Made by a program: the position numbers and the translations under genes
NCBI RefSeq assembly: GCF_014196515.1
Contig: NZ_JACIDV010000019.1
Span: 1 to 50,902 of the forward strand
DNA length: 50,902 nt
Reading direction: 5' to 3'
Source: Rhizobium skierniewicense
Lineage (GTDB): Bacteria > Pseudomonadota > Alphaproteobacteria > Rhizobiales > Rhizobiaceae
Part shown: piece after piece, positions 17,124 to 26,259 of the stretch
Position numbering within the stretch: the first letter of the stretch is position 1
Layout: each line of letters opens with the position of its first letter
Notes under the pieces: model-generated
Told to the model about the DNA's origin: nothing
Database searches by the model: none
What the model saw: the letters and a program-made list of their open reading frames with translations, nothing else

Positions 17124-18734
17124 ATGAACAAGTTGCTATCGACGGTCGCAGCCGTCGCTCTCGGCGTTGGTATAGTGGGCATGCAGTCCCTGCCGGCAAG
17201 CGCCGAGACGCCCCCCAACCAGCTCGTCGTTGCCATGTCGATGGCAAACATTCTGTCGCTCGATCCGGCTGGCATCACAGGCCGTGATGCGGTGCTGGTG
17301 CTTTCCAGCGTCTACGATAGCCTGATTGTCGCAGACCCGGCAGATCGAACGAAATTCCTGCCGCGCCTTGCCGAAAGCTGGGAAATTTCACCGGACGGCA
17401 AGTCGATCACCTTCAAGCTGCGATCTGGCGTCAAGTTCGCATCCGGCAACACGTTTACGGCAGAAGATGTCGCGTATTCGTTCAAGCGCCTGATGACGTT
17501 GAACCTCGCGCAGGCCTCTTTCCTGAAGACCCGTGGCTTCAATGCCGACAATGCCAATGCATCTTTCGAAGTCGTCGATGAACTAACCTTCAAGATGAAC
17601 CTTCCAAAGGCTGACGATCCAAATTTCGTATTGATGACGATCTCGCAGGCTGGTCCCGGCTCGATTGTCGATAGCGCGCTCGTCAAGGCCAATGAGACCG
17701 CTGGTGATTGGGGTGCAGCATGGCTAAAAACCAATTCGGCTGGTTCCGGCGCCTACAATCTCCGTGAATGGCGTTCCAACGAATATGTCCTGCTCGATCG
17801 CAACAGCGAATACTGGGGCACTGCTCCGGCAATGCGCCGGGTGATGATCCGTCACCTGCCGGAATCGCAGTCCCAGCGTCTTCAACTGGAGCGTGGTGAC
17901 ATCGACGTCGCCTATGCACTGCTTGCAGCCGACCTGAAGGCGCTTGAGACAACCAAGGACATAAAAGTCGAATCCACGCCCGGCGCAGGCTTCTACTATC
18001 TGGCGGTCTCAATGAAGGACGAGCGTTTGGCCAACGCCAAGGTGCGTGAAGCTCTGCGTTACCTGATTGACTACGAGGGCATCAACAAGTCAGTCATGCC
18101 GTACTATGGCGTATCGCACCAGCGCCCGCTCAGCACCGGCGTCAGGGGATTGCTACCGGATCCGGGCTATAAACTGGACGTTCAGCGGGCCAAAAAATTG
18201 CTAGAAGAAGCTGGCTTCAAGGATGGTATGACCGTGAGCCTGCGCGCCCTGTCAGAGCCACCGTTCATCACGGTTGCGACCGCGATCCAGGCGACACTGG
18301 GACAGGCCGGCATTAAGGCGGAAGTCATCACCGGCTCTGGCGACCAGATCTACGGCGCAATGCGCGATCGCAAGTTCGAATTGCTGGTTGGTCGCGGCGG
18401 CGGCGGGCAGCACCTGCACCCGGACAGCAACCTGCGGGCCCTCGCCTATAATCCGGACAATTCCGACAAGGCTGCACTTTCGAATTATCAAGCCTGGCGC
18501 ACGAGCTTCTACGATGAAAAGCTCAACACCCTGATCGTTGATGCCCTGCTTGAAAAGGACAGGGAAAAGCAGATCAAGGACTATGAGGATATTCAGGTCT
18601 ATTACGAGAAGATGATCCCGGCGATCCAGCCGTTCTCCGAAGTCGTCGATACTGCGGCCTACCGCGCCGACGTCAAGGGTCTGATCGTCAATCCGTGGAT
18701 CTCACGCTTCGAGACCGTGACCAAAGACAGGTAG
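17124..18734 (+). CDS. Family 5 solute-binding protein of ABC importer (uronate block)
   Basis: A 536-residue periplasmic receptor of the DppA/OppA superfamily with a Sec signal peptide (MNKLLSTVAAVALGVGIVGM, cleavage after ASA near residue 27). The mature part starts ETPPNQLVVAMSMANILSLDPAGITG, and ESWEISPDGKSITFKLR is the usual family signature. The ATG at 17124 is chosen for the GGAGGT ribosome site just upstream and the signal peptide; an in-frame start at 17046 has neither. It stands apart from the matching permeases and ATPases at 25177-28756, with the uronate enzymes between, and is followed by a strong terminator. It is the obvious receptor for that importer because no other binding protein is nearby. 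An oligo- or esterified uronide ligand is inferred from context. Confidence 0.87.
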   Translation: MNKLLSTVAAVALGVGIVGMQSLPASAETPPNQLVVAMSMANILSLDPAGITGRDAVLVLSSVYDSLIVADPADRTKFLPRLAESWEISPDGKSITFKLRSGVKFASGNTFTAEDVAYSFKRLMTLNLAQASFLKTRGFNADNANASFEVVDELTFKMNLPKADDPNFVLMTISQAGPGSIVDSALVKANETAGDWGAAWLKTNSAGSGAYNLREWRSNEYVLLDRNSEYWGTAPAMRRVMIRHLPESQSQRLQLERGDIDVAYALLAADLKALETTKDIKVESTPGAGFYYLAVSMKDERLANAKVREALRYLIDYEGINKSVMPYYGVSHQRPLSTGVRGLLPDPGYKLDVQRAKKLLEEAGFKDGMTVSLRALSEPPFITVATAIQATLGQAGIKAEVITGSGDQIYGAMRDRKFELLVGRGGGGQHLHPDSNLRALAYNPDNSDKAALSNYQAWRTSFYDEKLNTLIVDALLEKDREKQIKDYEDIQVYYEKMIPAIQPFSEVVDTAAYRADVKGLIVNPWISRFETVTKDR

Positions 18735-18743
18735 CATCAAGAG

Positions 18744-18773
18744 AAAAGGCGGGCCTGCAAGCCCGCCTTTTTT
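18744..18773 (+). terminator. Rho-independent terminator after the binding-protein gene
   Basis: AAAAGGCGGGC pairs with GCCCGCCTTTT across a six-base loop, followed by more T. It lies ten bases after the stop. Because the stem is flanked by A on one side and T on the other it can act in both directions. Confidence 0.85.
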
Positions 18774-18786
18774 ATACCTCCCAAGC

Positions 18787-18827
18787 CAGATAAGGGCCGG
18801 ACTTTCGTCCGGCCCTTATCTGTTTTT
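18787..18827 (-). terminator. 16-bp perfect hairpin between convergent genes
   Basis: CAGATAAGGGCCGGAC (18787-18802) pairs perfectly with GTCCGGCCCTTATCTG (18807-18822) across a four-base loop, which reads GAAA on the minus strand. TTTTT follows on the plus strand. It starts five bases after the aldehyde dehydrogenase stop. Together with the preceding hairpin it forms a tandem bidirectional terminator for the two convergent transcripts. Confidence 0.75.
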
Positions 18828-20341
18828 CAGACGAGATCGGCTGGCAGCAGATCCATCGGAATGTTCTGGTAGCTGACCGGGCGCAGGAAGCGACGGATCG
18901 ACATGGTCCCGACGCTGGTTGCGCCAAAGTTGGTCGAGGCTGGGTAAGGCCCGCCATGCACCATGGAATCGACGACCTCGACACCTGTCGGAAAGCCGTT
19001 TGCAAGCACGCGGCCGGACTTGCGCTCCAGAACCGGAAGAAGACGGCGAGCGTCTTCGGTGTCGCCAGCGTCCATGTGGATCGTCGTAGTAAGCTGGCCC
19101 TCGAGGCCCTTGGCCAAACGCACCATGTCATCGACGGAACCCACGCGAACCACAACGCCTAGAGGTCCGAAAACCTCCTCGCCGATCGTATGGTCGGAAA
19201 GGAATTCCTCGCCGGTGGTCTCGTAGAGGTTAGGTGATGCCTGTCGCTCCGCGCTTGCGGTCGACAGAACGGACTTGGTAGAATTGCGGACGTCGAAGCG
19301 GTCCTTCCCGTCGCGATAGGCCTTGGCGATACCATCGGTCAGCATGGTCTGCGGAGCGACCTTTTCCAGTGCAGCCCGCGTGCTCTCTACGAAAGCATCG
19401 GCTTCCGAACCGTCGATAACCACCGCGATGCCGGGATTGGTGCAGAATTGTCCGGCACCCATTGTCAGCGATCCGGCCCAGCCCTCGCCGAGCGACTGGC
19501 CACGTGCCTTGACCGCTTCCGGTAGAACGAACATCGGGTTCACCGAGCCAAGCTCTCCGAAGAATGGGATTGGCTCGTCGCGCTGGGCGCACAGGTTAAA
19601 CAGCGCCCGGCCCCCCGCGAGAGAACCGGTAAAGCCGACAGCCTTGATCAACGGATGAGTGACCAGTGCCTCGCCCACCTTGCGGTCGCCTCCCTGGATG
19701 AGGCTGAACACACCCCTGTGCACACCGGTCTTTTCGATGGCTGCATGAATTGCTTCTGCAATGATCTCGCCGGTTCCCGGATGAGCGGAGTGTCCCTTGA
19801 CGATTACCGGGCAACCGGCTGCAAGCGCTGCAGCCGTATCGCCGCCCGCGGTGGAAAATGCCAGCGGGAAGTTCGACGCTCCGAACACAGCAACGGGGCC
19901 GATCGGGCGCTGGAGCAGGCGGATTTCCGGACGTGCGGCAGGCTTGCGCTCCGGAAGCGCCGCATCGACGCGCTTGTCGAGATAGGCGCCCTCACGGATA
20001 TGTGCGGCGAACAGGCGCAGTTGCCCGGTCGTGCGGCCGCGTTCACCTTCGAGGCGACCAGCAGGCAAACCTGTTTCCTGCGTACCGATTCCAGTGATCT
20101 CGGCGCCACGCGCTTCGATCTCGTTGGCAATCGCCTCAAGGAATGTCGCCCGCTCTTCGCGGGTGGAATAGCCGTAGGACCAGAAAGCCTCCTCCGCCGC
20201 GTCGGCTGCAAGAGCGACAAGCTCGGGCGTACCGGTTGCGAACTGATGGACTGGACCGGATGCGGGCGAAGAGGCGAAACGTGACGGCCCCTCGACCCAT
20301 TCGCCGGCGATCAGATGACGGCCATGGGGTATGAAACTCAT
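18827..20341 (-). CDS. Alpha-ketoglutaric semialdehyde (2,5-dioxovalerate) dehydrogenase
   Basis: A 504-residue aldehyde dehydrogenase that oxidises 2-oxoglutarate semialdehyde to 2-oxoglutarate, the last step of oxidative uronate breakdown. The catalytic Cys300 lies in GAGQFCTNPG, the general base Glu263 in FFGELGSVNP, and Asn157 and Lys182 in the usual FGASNFPLAF and PVIVKGHSAHP segments. The HSAHPGTGE motif is that of the KGSADH branch, not generic aldehyde dehydrogenases. The start at 20341 is preferred over 20383 because the latter lies inside the preceding gene; an AAGGA site precedes it. It is the second gene after udh, one base beyond its stop, and supplies the exit of the pathway from KdgD. 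Confidence 0.88.
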   Translation of the reverse strand: MSFIPHGRHLIAGEWVEGPSRFASSPASGPVHQFATGTPELVALAADAAEEAFWSYGYSTREERATFLEAIANEIEARGAEITGIGTQETGLPAGRLEGERGRTTGQLRLFAAHIREGAYLDKRVDAALPERKPAARPEIRLLQRPIGPVAVFGASNFPLAFSTAGGDTAAALAAGCPVIVKGHSAHPGTGEIIAEAIHAAIEKTGVHRGVFSLIQGGDRKVGEALVTHPLIKAVGFTGSLAGGRALFNLCAQRDEPIPFFGELGSVNPMFVLPEAVKARGQSLGEGWAGSLTMGAGQFCTNPGIAVVIDGSEADAFVESTRAALEKVAPQTMLTDGIAKAYRDGKDRFDVRNSTKSVLSTASAERQASPNLYETTGEEFLSDHTIGEEVFGPLGVVVRVGSVDDMVRLAKGLEGQLTTTIHMDAGDTEDARRLLPVLERKSGRVLANGFPTGVEVVDSMVHGGPYPASTNFGATSVGTMSIRRFLRPVSYQNIPMDLLPADLV

Positions 20342-20342
20342 A

Positions 20343-21140
20343 TCAATTGTCCTTGTAGATGGGATCTTGTGTGAACGGGCCACCCATATAGACCGCGAGC
20401 GGGGAGCAGGCTTCGGGGCGCGTTACCGTCTTTTCGAGTTCGATGCGATATCTTTCGGCATTGTCCTTGGGTTTCCAGCCAAGAAAACGGGCCTTGCTAT
20501 TGTCCCACCAAGAAGAGTCATTGTTCGACACGCCCCAGATTGTCGGGCATCCGAGCATGGGCGCCCGGTACACGCACTCGATCAGCGACGTAAAGTCATC
20601 ATATGACATCCAGCTCGAAAGCATTCGGTGATTGCGCGGCTCTTCAAAGCACGAGCCAATACGCACGATAGCAGTTTCCTGTCCGAACTTGTCGAAATAG
20701 AGCTTCGCGATTGCTTCACCAAAACATTTTGATGCACCATACAAACCATCAGGACGGATCGGGGCATCGACATCGATATATTCATCCTGTCGATAGAATC
20801 CGATCGTATGGTTGGAGCTTGCAAACAGGATGCGAGGCTGGCCGTGTGCCCGAGCCGCTTCATAGAGATTGTAGATCCCAATGATATTGGCATTCAGGAT
20901 CTTGTTGAACGAGGCTTCGACCGATACCCCGCCGAGATGAAGGATTGCGTCGCATCCCTCTACGAGTTGGTCGACCGCCGCCGCATCAGCCAGATCGCAT
21001 TGGACGATCTCTTCATTGGCTCGGGGTATCCCCATGTCGGAGATATCGGACAACCGCAGGATTTCTGCGTGCGAGGCAAGTCGCTCCCGCATGACCCGGC
21101 CAAGTCCACCTGCCGCGCCGGTTATCAGTAGTCGTTTCAC
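20343..21140 (-). CDS. udh: Uronate dehydrogenase
   Basis: A NAD-dependent uronate dehydrogenase that oxidises D-galacturonate and D-glucuronate at C1 to the aldarolactone. The protein is 265 residues, the same length as the characterised Agrobacterium enzyme as I recall it, and similar throughout, including NIIGIYNLYEAARAHGQPRI, FASSNHTIGFY and KFGQETAIVRIGSC. It has a Rossmann TGAAGGLGR motif at the N-terminus and a YxxxK pair (Tyr134, Lys138) in GLYGASKCFGE. The start is GTG at 21140 with an AGAGGAG site about 11 bases upstream. It starts a two-gene minus-strand operon with the semialdehyde dehydrogenase, divergent from kdgD-gli-gci. Confidence 0.95.
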   Translation of the reverse strand: MKRLLITGAAGGLGRVMRERLASHAEILRLSDISDMGIPRANEEIVQCDLADAAAVDQLVEGCDAILHLGGVSVEASFNKILNANIIGIYNLYEAARAHGQPRILFASSNHTIGFYRQDEYIDVDAPIRPDGLYGASKCFGEAIAKLYFDKFGQETAIVRIGSCFEEPRNHRMLSSWMSYDDFTSLIECVYRAPMLGCPTIWGVSNNDSSWWDNSKARFLGWKPKDNAERYRIELEKTVTRPEACSPLAVYMGGPFTQDPIYKDN

Positions 21141-21174
21141 GCTGAAAAGCTCCTCTGATTGCTATGTCGGTTTT

Positions 21175-21209
21175 CCAACATATCATACATGTTGGTCGTT
21201 TGCAGTCAA
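21175..21209 (-). promoter_or_regulatory. udh promoter overlapped by an inverted repeat
   Basis: On the minus strand TTGACT (21204-21209) and TATGAT (21182-21187) are 16 bases apart, a good sigma-70-type promoter. An inverted repeat, CCAACAT (21175-21181) and ATGTTGG (21189-21195), with a seven-base spacer covers the -10, as a repressor operator would. Its centre contains ATCATACAT, repeated upstream of other transcripts of the block. No regulator gene for it is in this region, so the regulator is presumably encoded elsewhere. Confidence 0.6.
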
Positions 21210-21472
21210 TCAGCATGCTTTGAAGCCGCTACTTCACATATAACGCGCCCGCGCCTTGTTTACGCCGGAGAAACAGAGAAAAGACCCAGTGACAGCGCAA
21301 GCCGACAAAAAACGTCTGCAAGGCTGGCAATCTTGCAATGTGCGTGGGTAATATCCTCCGCTAACAGATTGAGCCGGGGCATTCTTGTCAATGATCGGCA
21401 GCGGCGTCAAGCCGCGCGCTGCCTTGCGAACCGGACAGGATGTCAGTCCGGAAAATTATTTCGCCGCTCGTA

Positions 21473-22472
<1,000 letters not shown>

Positions 22473-22650
22473 TGACAATAGCCTCGGTCCGGCTCATGCC
22501 AACGCTGCTATCGTCCAGACCAGCGAGAATTGGCTGATCGACCAAGACCCGCTGGAAATCGAAGGCATCCAGGCGCTGCCGTATAGCGCGCTCCGGGACC
22601 TGCGGCAGCGCGTTGTTATTGTTCAAGAATTCAGGATGAAAGAAGCATGA
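22473..22650 (+). pseudogene. Coding remnant between kdgD and gli
   Basis: The 174 bases between kdgD and gli carry one open frame with normal rhizobial codon use. It runs through QTSENWLIDQDPLEIEG, ALPYSALRDLRQR and VVIVQEF and ends at TGA 22648-22650, which overlaps the gli ATG as ATGA. Such coupling is typical of the 3' end of a real operon gene. No start or upstream part is present: the frame runs back into the kdgD 3' end. It looks like the C-terminal tail of a lost gene whose body was deleted. I do not recognise the family. Confidence 0.4.
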
Positions 22651-23510
22651 CAATCATTCGCAAGCAATCCGGCCCAGCCCCTAAAATCAAGCTGCCGCGC
22701 GGCGCAGTCGATAGCCAGATGCACATGTATCTACCGGGCTTTGAAGCCCGCGAAGGAGGGCCACCGCTGCCGGGCGGCGCTTTACCCGATGCGGCACAGT
22801 ATCGAGAATTCATGCAATGGATTGGCATCGAGCGCGTTGTCATTACGCAGGGCAATGCGCATCAGGCCGACAATAGCAATCTGGTTGCCTGCCTCAAAGA
22901 GATGGGCGACCTTGCTCGTGGCGTCGCAGTCATCAAGCCGGATGCGACCGATGCGGAGCTCAAGCAACTGTCGGATGCTGGCGTTGTCGGCGCTCGCATC
23001 ATGGACCTTCTGGGCGGCGCGCTCGGCCTTTCCGCTCTTGAAGGCGTGGACGAGCGGGCTCAGTCCGTTGGCTGGATGATGGCCGTGCAGTTTAACGGCA
23101 GCGATCTTCTCACCCACTTGCCGCACCTTGAGAAGATCGGCTCCAACTGGGTCTTTGATCACCACGGCAAGTTCTTCGACGGTGTTACGGCTGCACATAT
23201 CGACGCGTTAAAAAAACTGATCGACAAAGGCAATGTCTGGTTCAAGTTCGCCGGCGGTTACGAATCCTCGAAGACGGGAGGCCCGGGTTACGAAGACATC
23301 GCAGAGGTTGCCCGTGAGATCGCTGACTACGCGCCTGAACGCATCATCTGGGGCACAAACTGGCCGCACAATCTCGCCAAAACGACGGAAGAATATCCCG
23401 ACGATGCAGCGTTGACGGATACCGTACTTGGCTGGTTCCGCGATGAGAAAGCCCGTCATCTGGCGCTCGTTGAAAACCCGCAGCAGCTGTTCGGCTTCCC
23501 AGCAGTTTGA
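22647..23510 (+). CDS. gli: D-galactarolactone isomerase (amidohydrolase superfamily)
   Basis: A 287-residue amidohydrolase-like protein very similar to the Agrobacterium D-galactarolactone isomerase family, which interconverts the 1,5- and 1,4-lactones of galactarate. The N-terminal strand has DSQMHMYLPGF, where Gln replaces the first metal-binding His of the usual HxH, as I recall for this metal-independent branch. Further family segments are ITQGNAHQADN, VGARIMDL, WVFDHHGKFF, WFKFAGGYESS and IIWGTNWPHN. It acts between Udh and Gci. The ATG overlaps the stop of the preceding coding remnant, and gci follows after 19 bases. Confidence 0.88.
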   Translation: MTIIRKQSGPAPKIKLPRGAVDSQMHMYLPGFEAREGGPPLPGGALPDAAQYREFMQWIGIERVVITQGNAHQADNSNLVACLKEMGDLARGVAVIKPDATDAELKQLSDAGVVGARIMDLLGGALGLSALEGVDERAQSVGWMMAVQFNGSDLLTHLPHLEKIGSNWVFDHHGKFFDGVTAAHIDALKKLIDKGNVWFKFAGGYESSKTGGPGYEDIAEVAREIADYAPERIIWGTNWPHNLAKTTEEYPDDAALTDTVLGWFRDEKARHLALVENPQQLFGFPAV

Positions 23511-23529
23511 ATGTAAGAAAGACGATATC

Positions 23530-24687
23530 ATGATCATTACCGACGTCTCGGTCAAAACCTTCCTGACCACGACGCGCCGTCATTCCGACAGCGCGGGCCA
23601 TGCACATCCAGGTGCCCCACATCAGGTGCAGCAGGCTATGCTCGTCATCCGTACCGAGGACGGACACGAGGGCTACAGCTTCACTGCGCCGGAAATTGTT
23701 CGCCCGCACCTGATCGAGAAGTTCGTCAAGAAGGTGCTCATCGGTCAGGACCACCGCGACCGCGAACGCCTCTGGCAGGATCTGGCCCACTGGCAGCGTG
23801 GTTCTGCCGCGCAACTGACCGATCGTACGCTTGCGGCAGTCGATGTCGCCCTCTGGGATCTGGCAGGTCGCACACTCAACCAGCCAGTCCACAAGCTGAT
23901 CGGCGCCTATCGCGACAAGGTTCTGACCTATGGTTCGATCATGTGCGGAGACGAACTCGCAGGTGGTCTGGCGACGCCTGAAGACTACGCACGTTTTGCC
24001 GAAAAACTCGTCAAGCGCGGCTACAAGGGAATTAAGCTTCACACCTGGATGCCGCCCGTCAGCTGGGCGCCGAATGTCAAGATGGATCTGAAGGCCTGCG
24101 CCGCCGTTCGCGAAGCGGTCGGCCCGGATATCCATCTGATGATCGATGCTTTCCACTGGTATAGCCGCGTTGATTCCCTGGAACTCGGCCGGGGGCTGGA
24201 AAAGCTTGGCTTCGACTGGATCGAGGAGAGCATGGACGAGCAGTCGATGGCGTCCTACAAGTGGCTCGCCGACAATCTCGATATTCCAGTACTTGGGCCT
24301 GAAAGTGCTGGCGGCAAGCACTGGCATCGCGCCGAATGGATCACTTCCGGTGCAGTCGATATCCTGCGCACCGGCGTCAACGACGTCGGCGGTATCACCC
24401 CGGCACTGAAGACGATGCGTCTTGCAGAATCCTTCGGCATGGATTGCGAAGTCCATGGCAACACCGCGATGAACCTGCATGTCGTCGCATCCGCCAAGAA
24501 TTGCCGTTGGTACGAGCGCGGCCTGCTGCACCCGTTCCTCGAATACGACGATGGCTTCGACTACCTGAATTCACTGTCCGATCCGATGGACGAGAACGGT
24601 TATGTTCACGTGCCCAACCGTCCGGGCATTGGCGAGGATATCAACTTCGATTTCATCGACAACAACCTCGTCAAGAACCCCGCATAA
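23530..24687 (+). CDS. gci: D-galactarolactone cycloisomerase (enolase superfamily)
   Basis: A 385-residue mandelate-racemase-subgroup enzyme that opens galactaro-1,4-lactone to 3-deoxy-2-keto-hexarate for KdgD. Lys169 in KGIKLH is the base. The metal ligands are Asp206 (LMIDAFHW), Glu232 (WIEESMDE) and Glu258 (LGPESAGG), and the second-face His309 lies in CEVHGNTAMN. The start at 23530 is chosen because the longer reading frame begins inside gli. Length and motifs agree with the Agrobacterium Gci family. It completes the set udh, gli, gci, kdgD and semialdehyde dehydrogenase, all present in this window. Confidence 0.9.
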   Translation: MIITDVSVKTFLTTTRRHSDSAGHAHPGAPHQVQQAMLVIRTEDGHEGYSFTAPEIVRPHLIEKFVKKVLIGQDHRDRERLWQDLAHWQRGSAAQLTDRTLAAVDVALWDLAGRTLNQPVHKLIGAYRDKVLTYGSIMCGDELAGGLATPEDYARFAEKLVKRGYKGIKLHTWMPPVSWAPNVKMDLKACAAVREAVGPDIHLMIDAFHWYSRVDSLELGRGLEKLGFDWIEESMDEQSMASYKWLADNLDIPVLGPESAGGKHWHRAEWITSGAVDILRTGVNDVGGITPALKTMRLAESFGMDCEVHGNTAMNLHVVASAKNCRWYERGLLHPFLEYDDGFDYLNSLSDPMDENGYVHVPNRPGIGEDINFDFIDNNLVKNPA

Positions 24688-24744
24688 ACAGACTGCAACA
24701 AGCCAGATGGACATCGGGAGAGTTCATCTGTCGGTGGAGGTTTC

Positions 24745-25098
24745 ATGATAATCGTCGCGGAGGAAGACATGCGTCGTGAGGAAGCGACGCCGCATGGCAA
24801 GATTGGAATGTCGACGGCATTCCGGATGACGGCCGATATCCCGAACCGGACGATGGAATTCAGGAAACGCATCCTTCATTCCGGTTCGGCCATCGGCACG
24901 CACCCGATCGATCATGACGAAGTCTATTATGTCGTCTCAGGCGAGGGCGAGGTTCATTCCAACGACCAGACGAGTTTTCTCGGGGCTGGAATGATGGCCT
25001 ATCTTTACAGCGGCGATACGGTCGGCATCCGCCAGATTGGCGAGACGCCACTCGAATTGATCATTTCCTACCCGCTCGCAAACCTTGTATTTGATTGA
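24745..25098 (+). CDS. Small cupin-domain protein
   Basis: A 117-residue single-domain cupin. Motif 1 reads GTHPIDHDEVYYVVSGEGEV (His, His, Glu ligands) and the second half is degenerate (AGMMAYLYSGDTVGIRQ). A GGAGGT ribosome site precedes the ATG. It follows gci by 57 bases and precedes the ABC operon. Such small cupins in sugar-acid operons may be sensors, isomerases or lyase-like enzymes; pectin-related cupins such as KdgF act on unsaturated uronates. A KdgF-like role in processing unsaturated uronate is possible here but not shown by sequence. Confidence 0.7.
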   Translation: MIIVAEEDMRREEATPHGKIGMSTAFRMTADIPNRTMEFRKRILHSGSAIGTHPIDHDEVYYVVSGEGEVHSNDQTSFLGAGMMAYLYSGDTVGIRQIGETPLELIISYPLANLVFD

Positions 25099-25132
25099 CA
25101 ATCCGCGATGACATATGACAAATAAAATAAAT

Positions 25133-25141
25133 ATGTATGAT
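25133..25141 (-). promoter_or_regulatory. Operator-like ATCATACAT before the ABC operon
   Basis: The minus strand here reads ATCATACAT, identical to the core of the udh operator. It lies in an AT-rich stretch 36 bases upstream of the first permease gene. A TTGACA at 25095-25100, overlapping the cupin stop, could be part of a promoter. Confidence 0.4.
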
Positions 25142-25176
25142 GAGAGTGTCTAGCGCCCATCGTGCGGGAGGAGTGA

Positions 25177-26259
25177 ATGTCAAAAGATTCTGAAATTGCC
25201 AGCTGGAGCCCAACCTCCGCAGCAACACCTGCCAAGAATATCCGATACCGTTTTCACTTGGGTCCGCTGTTGTCACAGCTTTTCACCGTGGCGGTCACGC
25301 TGTTCGGTTTGCTGGTCCTTACCTTTGTGATTGGTCGCATGATGCCGAGCGACCCGGTGCGCGCCATCGTTGGCGAAGACGCGACGCGTGAAACTTATGA
25401 GATGGTCTATCGTCAGCTTGGTCTCGACCGTCCGCTGTGGGAGCAGTTTTTCTTCTATCTGCGCGACGTACTGTCTGGTAATTTTGGCGTGTCCATTCGT
25501 ACGGGTCAGCCAGTTATCAACGATATCCTCCACGTTTTACCGGCGACGATCGAGCTTGCTACATTGGCGATCCTGATCGGCGCAACGCTTGGCGTCACCC
25601 TCGGCGTCCTCGCAGCTGTCAACAAGGATCGCTGGCCGGACCATGTCGTGCGGGTCTTCAGCCTGATGGGCCATTCCATGCCAATCTTCTGGACCGGGAT
25701 GATCGGCCTTCTGGTGTTTTACGCTGCGCTCGGCTGGGTCGGCGGCAGCGGTCGCATGTCCGACTATTATATCGGCATGGTCGACGAGCGCACTGGCTTC
25801 CTGCTGATAGACAGCGCACTGGCCGGAGACTGGGAAGTCTTCCGCTCGGCGCTCAACCATCTGATCCTGCCGGCAAGCATCCTCGGCTATTCGTCCTCGG
25901 CCTATATAACCCGCATGACGCGCAGTTTTATGCTCGACCAGATCAACCAGGAATACATCACCACCGCCCGCGTCAAAGGCCTTTCAAGCCGCCAGACGAT
26001 CTGGCGCCATGCGTTTCTGAACATTCGCGTCCAGCTCGTCACTATTGTCGCTTTGGCCTATGGATCCCTGCTCGAAGGGGCGGTTCTGATCGAGACCGTG
26101 TTCTCATGGCCCGGCTTCGGACAGTATCTCACCAACAACATGCTGATTGGCGATATGAATGCGGTCATGACATGTGTGCTGATCGTCGGTGTGATATTCA
26201 TCACCCTCAATCTGATTTCTGACCTGCTCTATCGCATCTTTGATCCGAGGACGCGCTGA
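25177..26259 (+). CDS. Peptide-type ABC transporter permease (DppB-like), uronate block
   Basis: A 360-residue permease with a hydrophilic N-terminal extension of about 35 residues before the first helix. It then has GRMMPSDPVRAIVGEDATRE and RQLGLDRPLWEQFFFYLRD, the DppB hallmarks. The coupling loop is TTARVKGLSSRQTIWRHAFLN, and the C-terminal part is ETVFSWPGFGQYLTNNMLIGD. A strong site (GGGAGGAG) precedes the ATG. It is the first gene of a tight four-gene transporter set followed by a hydrolase, presumably served by the binding protein at 17124. Confidence 0.9.
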   Translation: MSKDSEIASWSPTSAATPAKNIRYRFHLGPLLSQLFTVAVTLFGLLVLTFVIGRMMPSDPVRAIVGEDATRETYEMVYRQLGLDRPLWEQFFFYLRDVLSGNFGVSIRTGQPVINDILHVLPATIELATLAILIGATLGVTLGVLAAVNKDRWPDHVVRVFSLMGHSMPIFWTGMIGLLVFYAALGWVGGSGRMSDYYIGMVDERTGFLLIDSALAGDWEVFRSALNHLILPASILGYSSSAYITRMTRSFMLDQINQEYITTARVKGLSSRQTIWRHAFLNIRVQLVTIVALAYGSLLEGAVLIETVFSWPGFGQYLTNNMLIGDMNAVMTCVLIVGVIFITLNLISDLLYRIFDPRTR

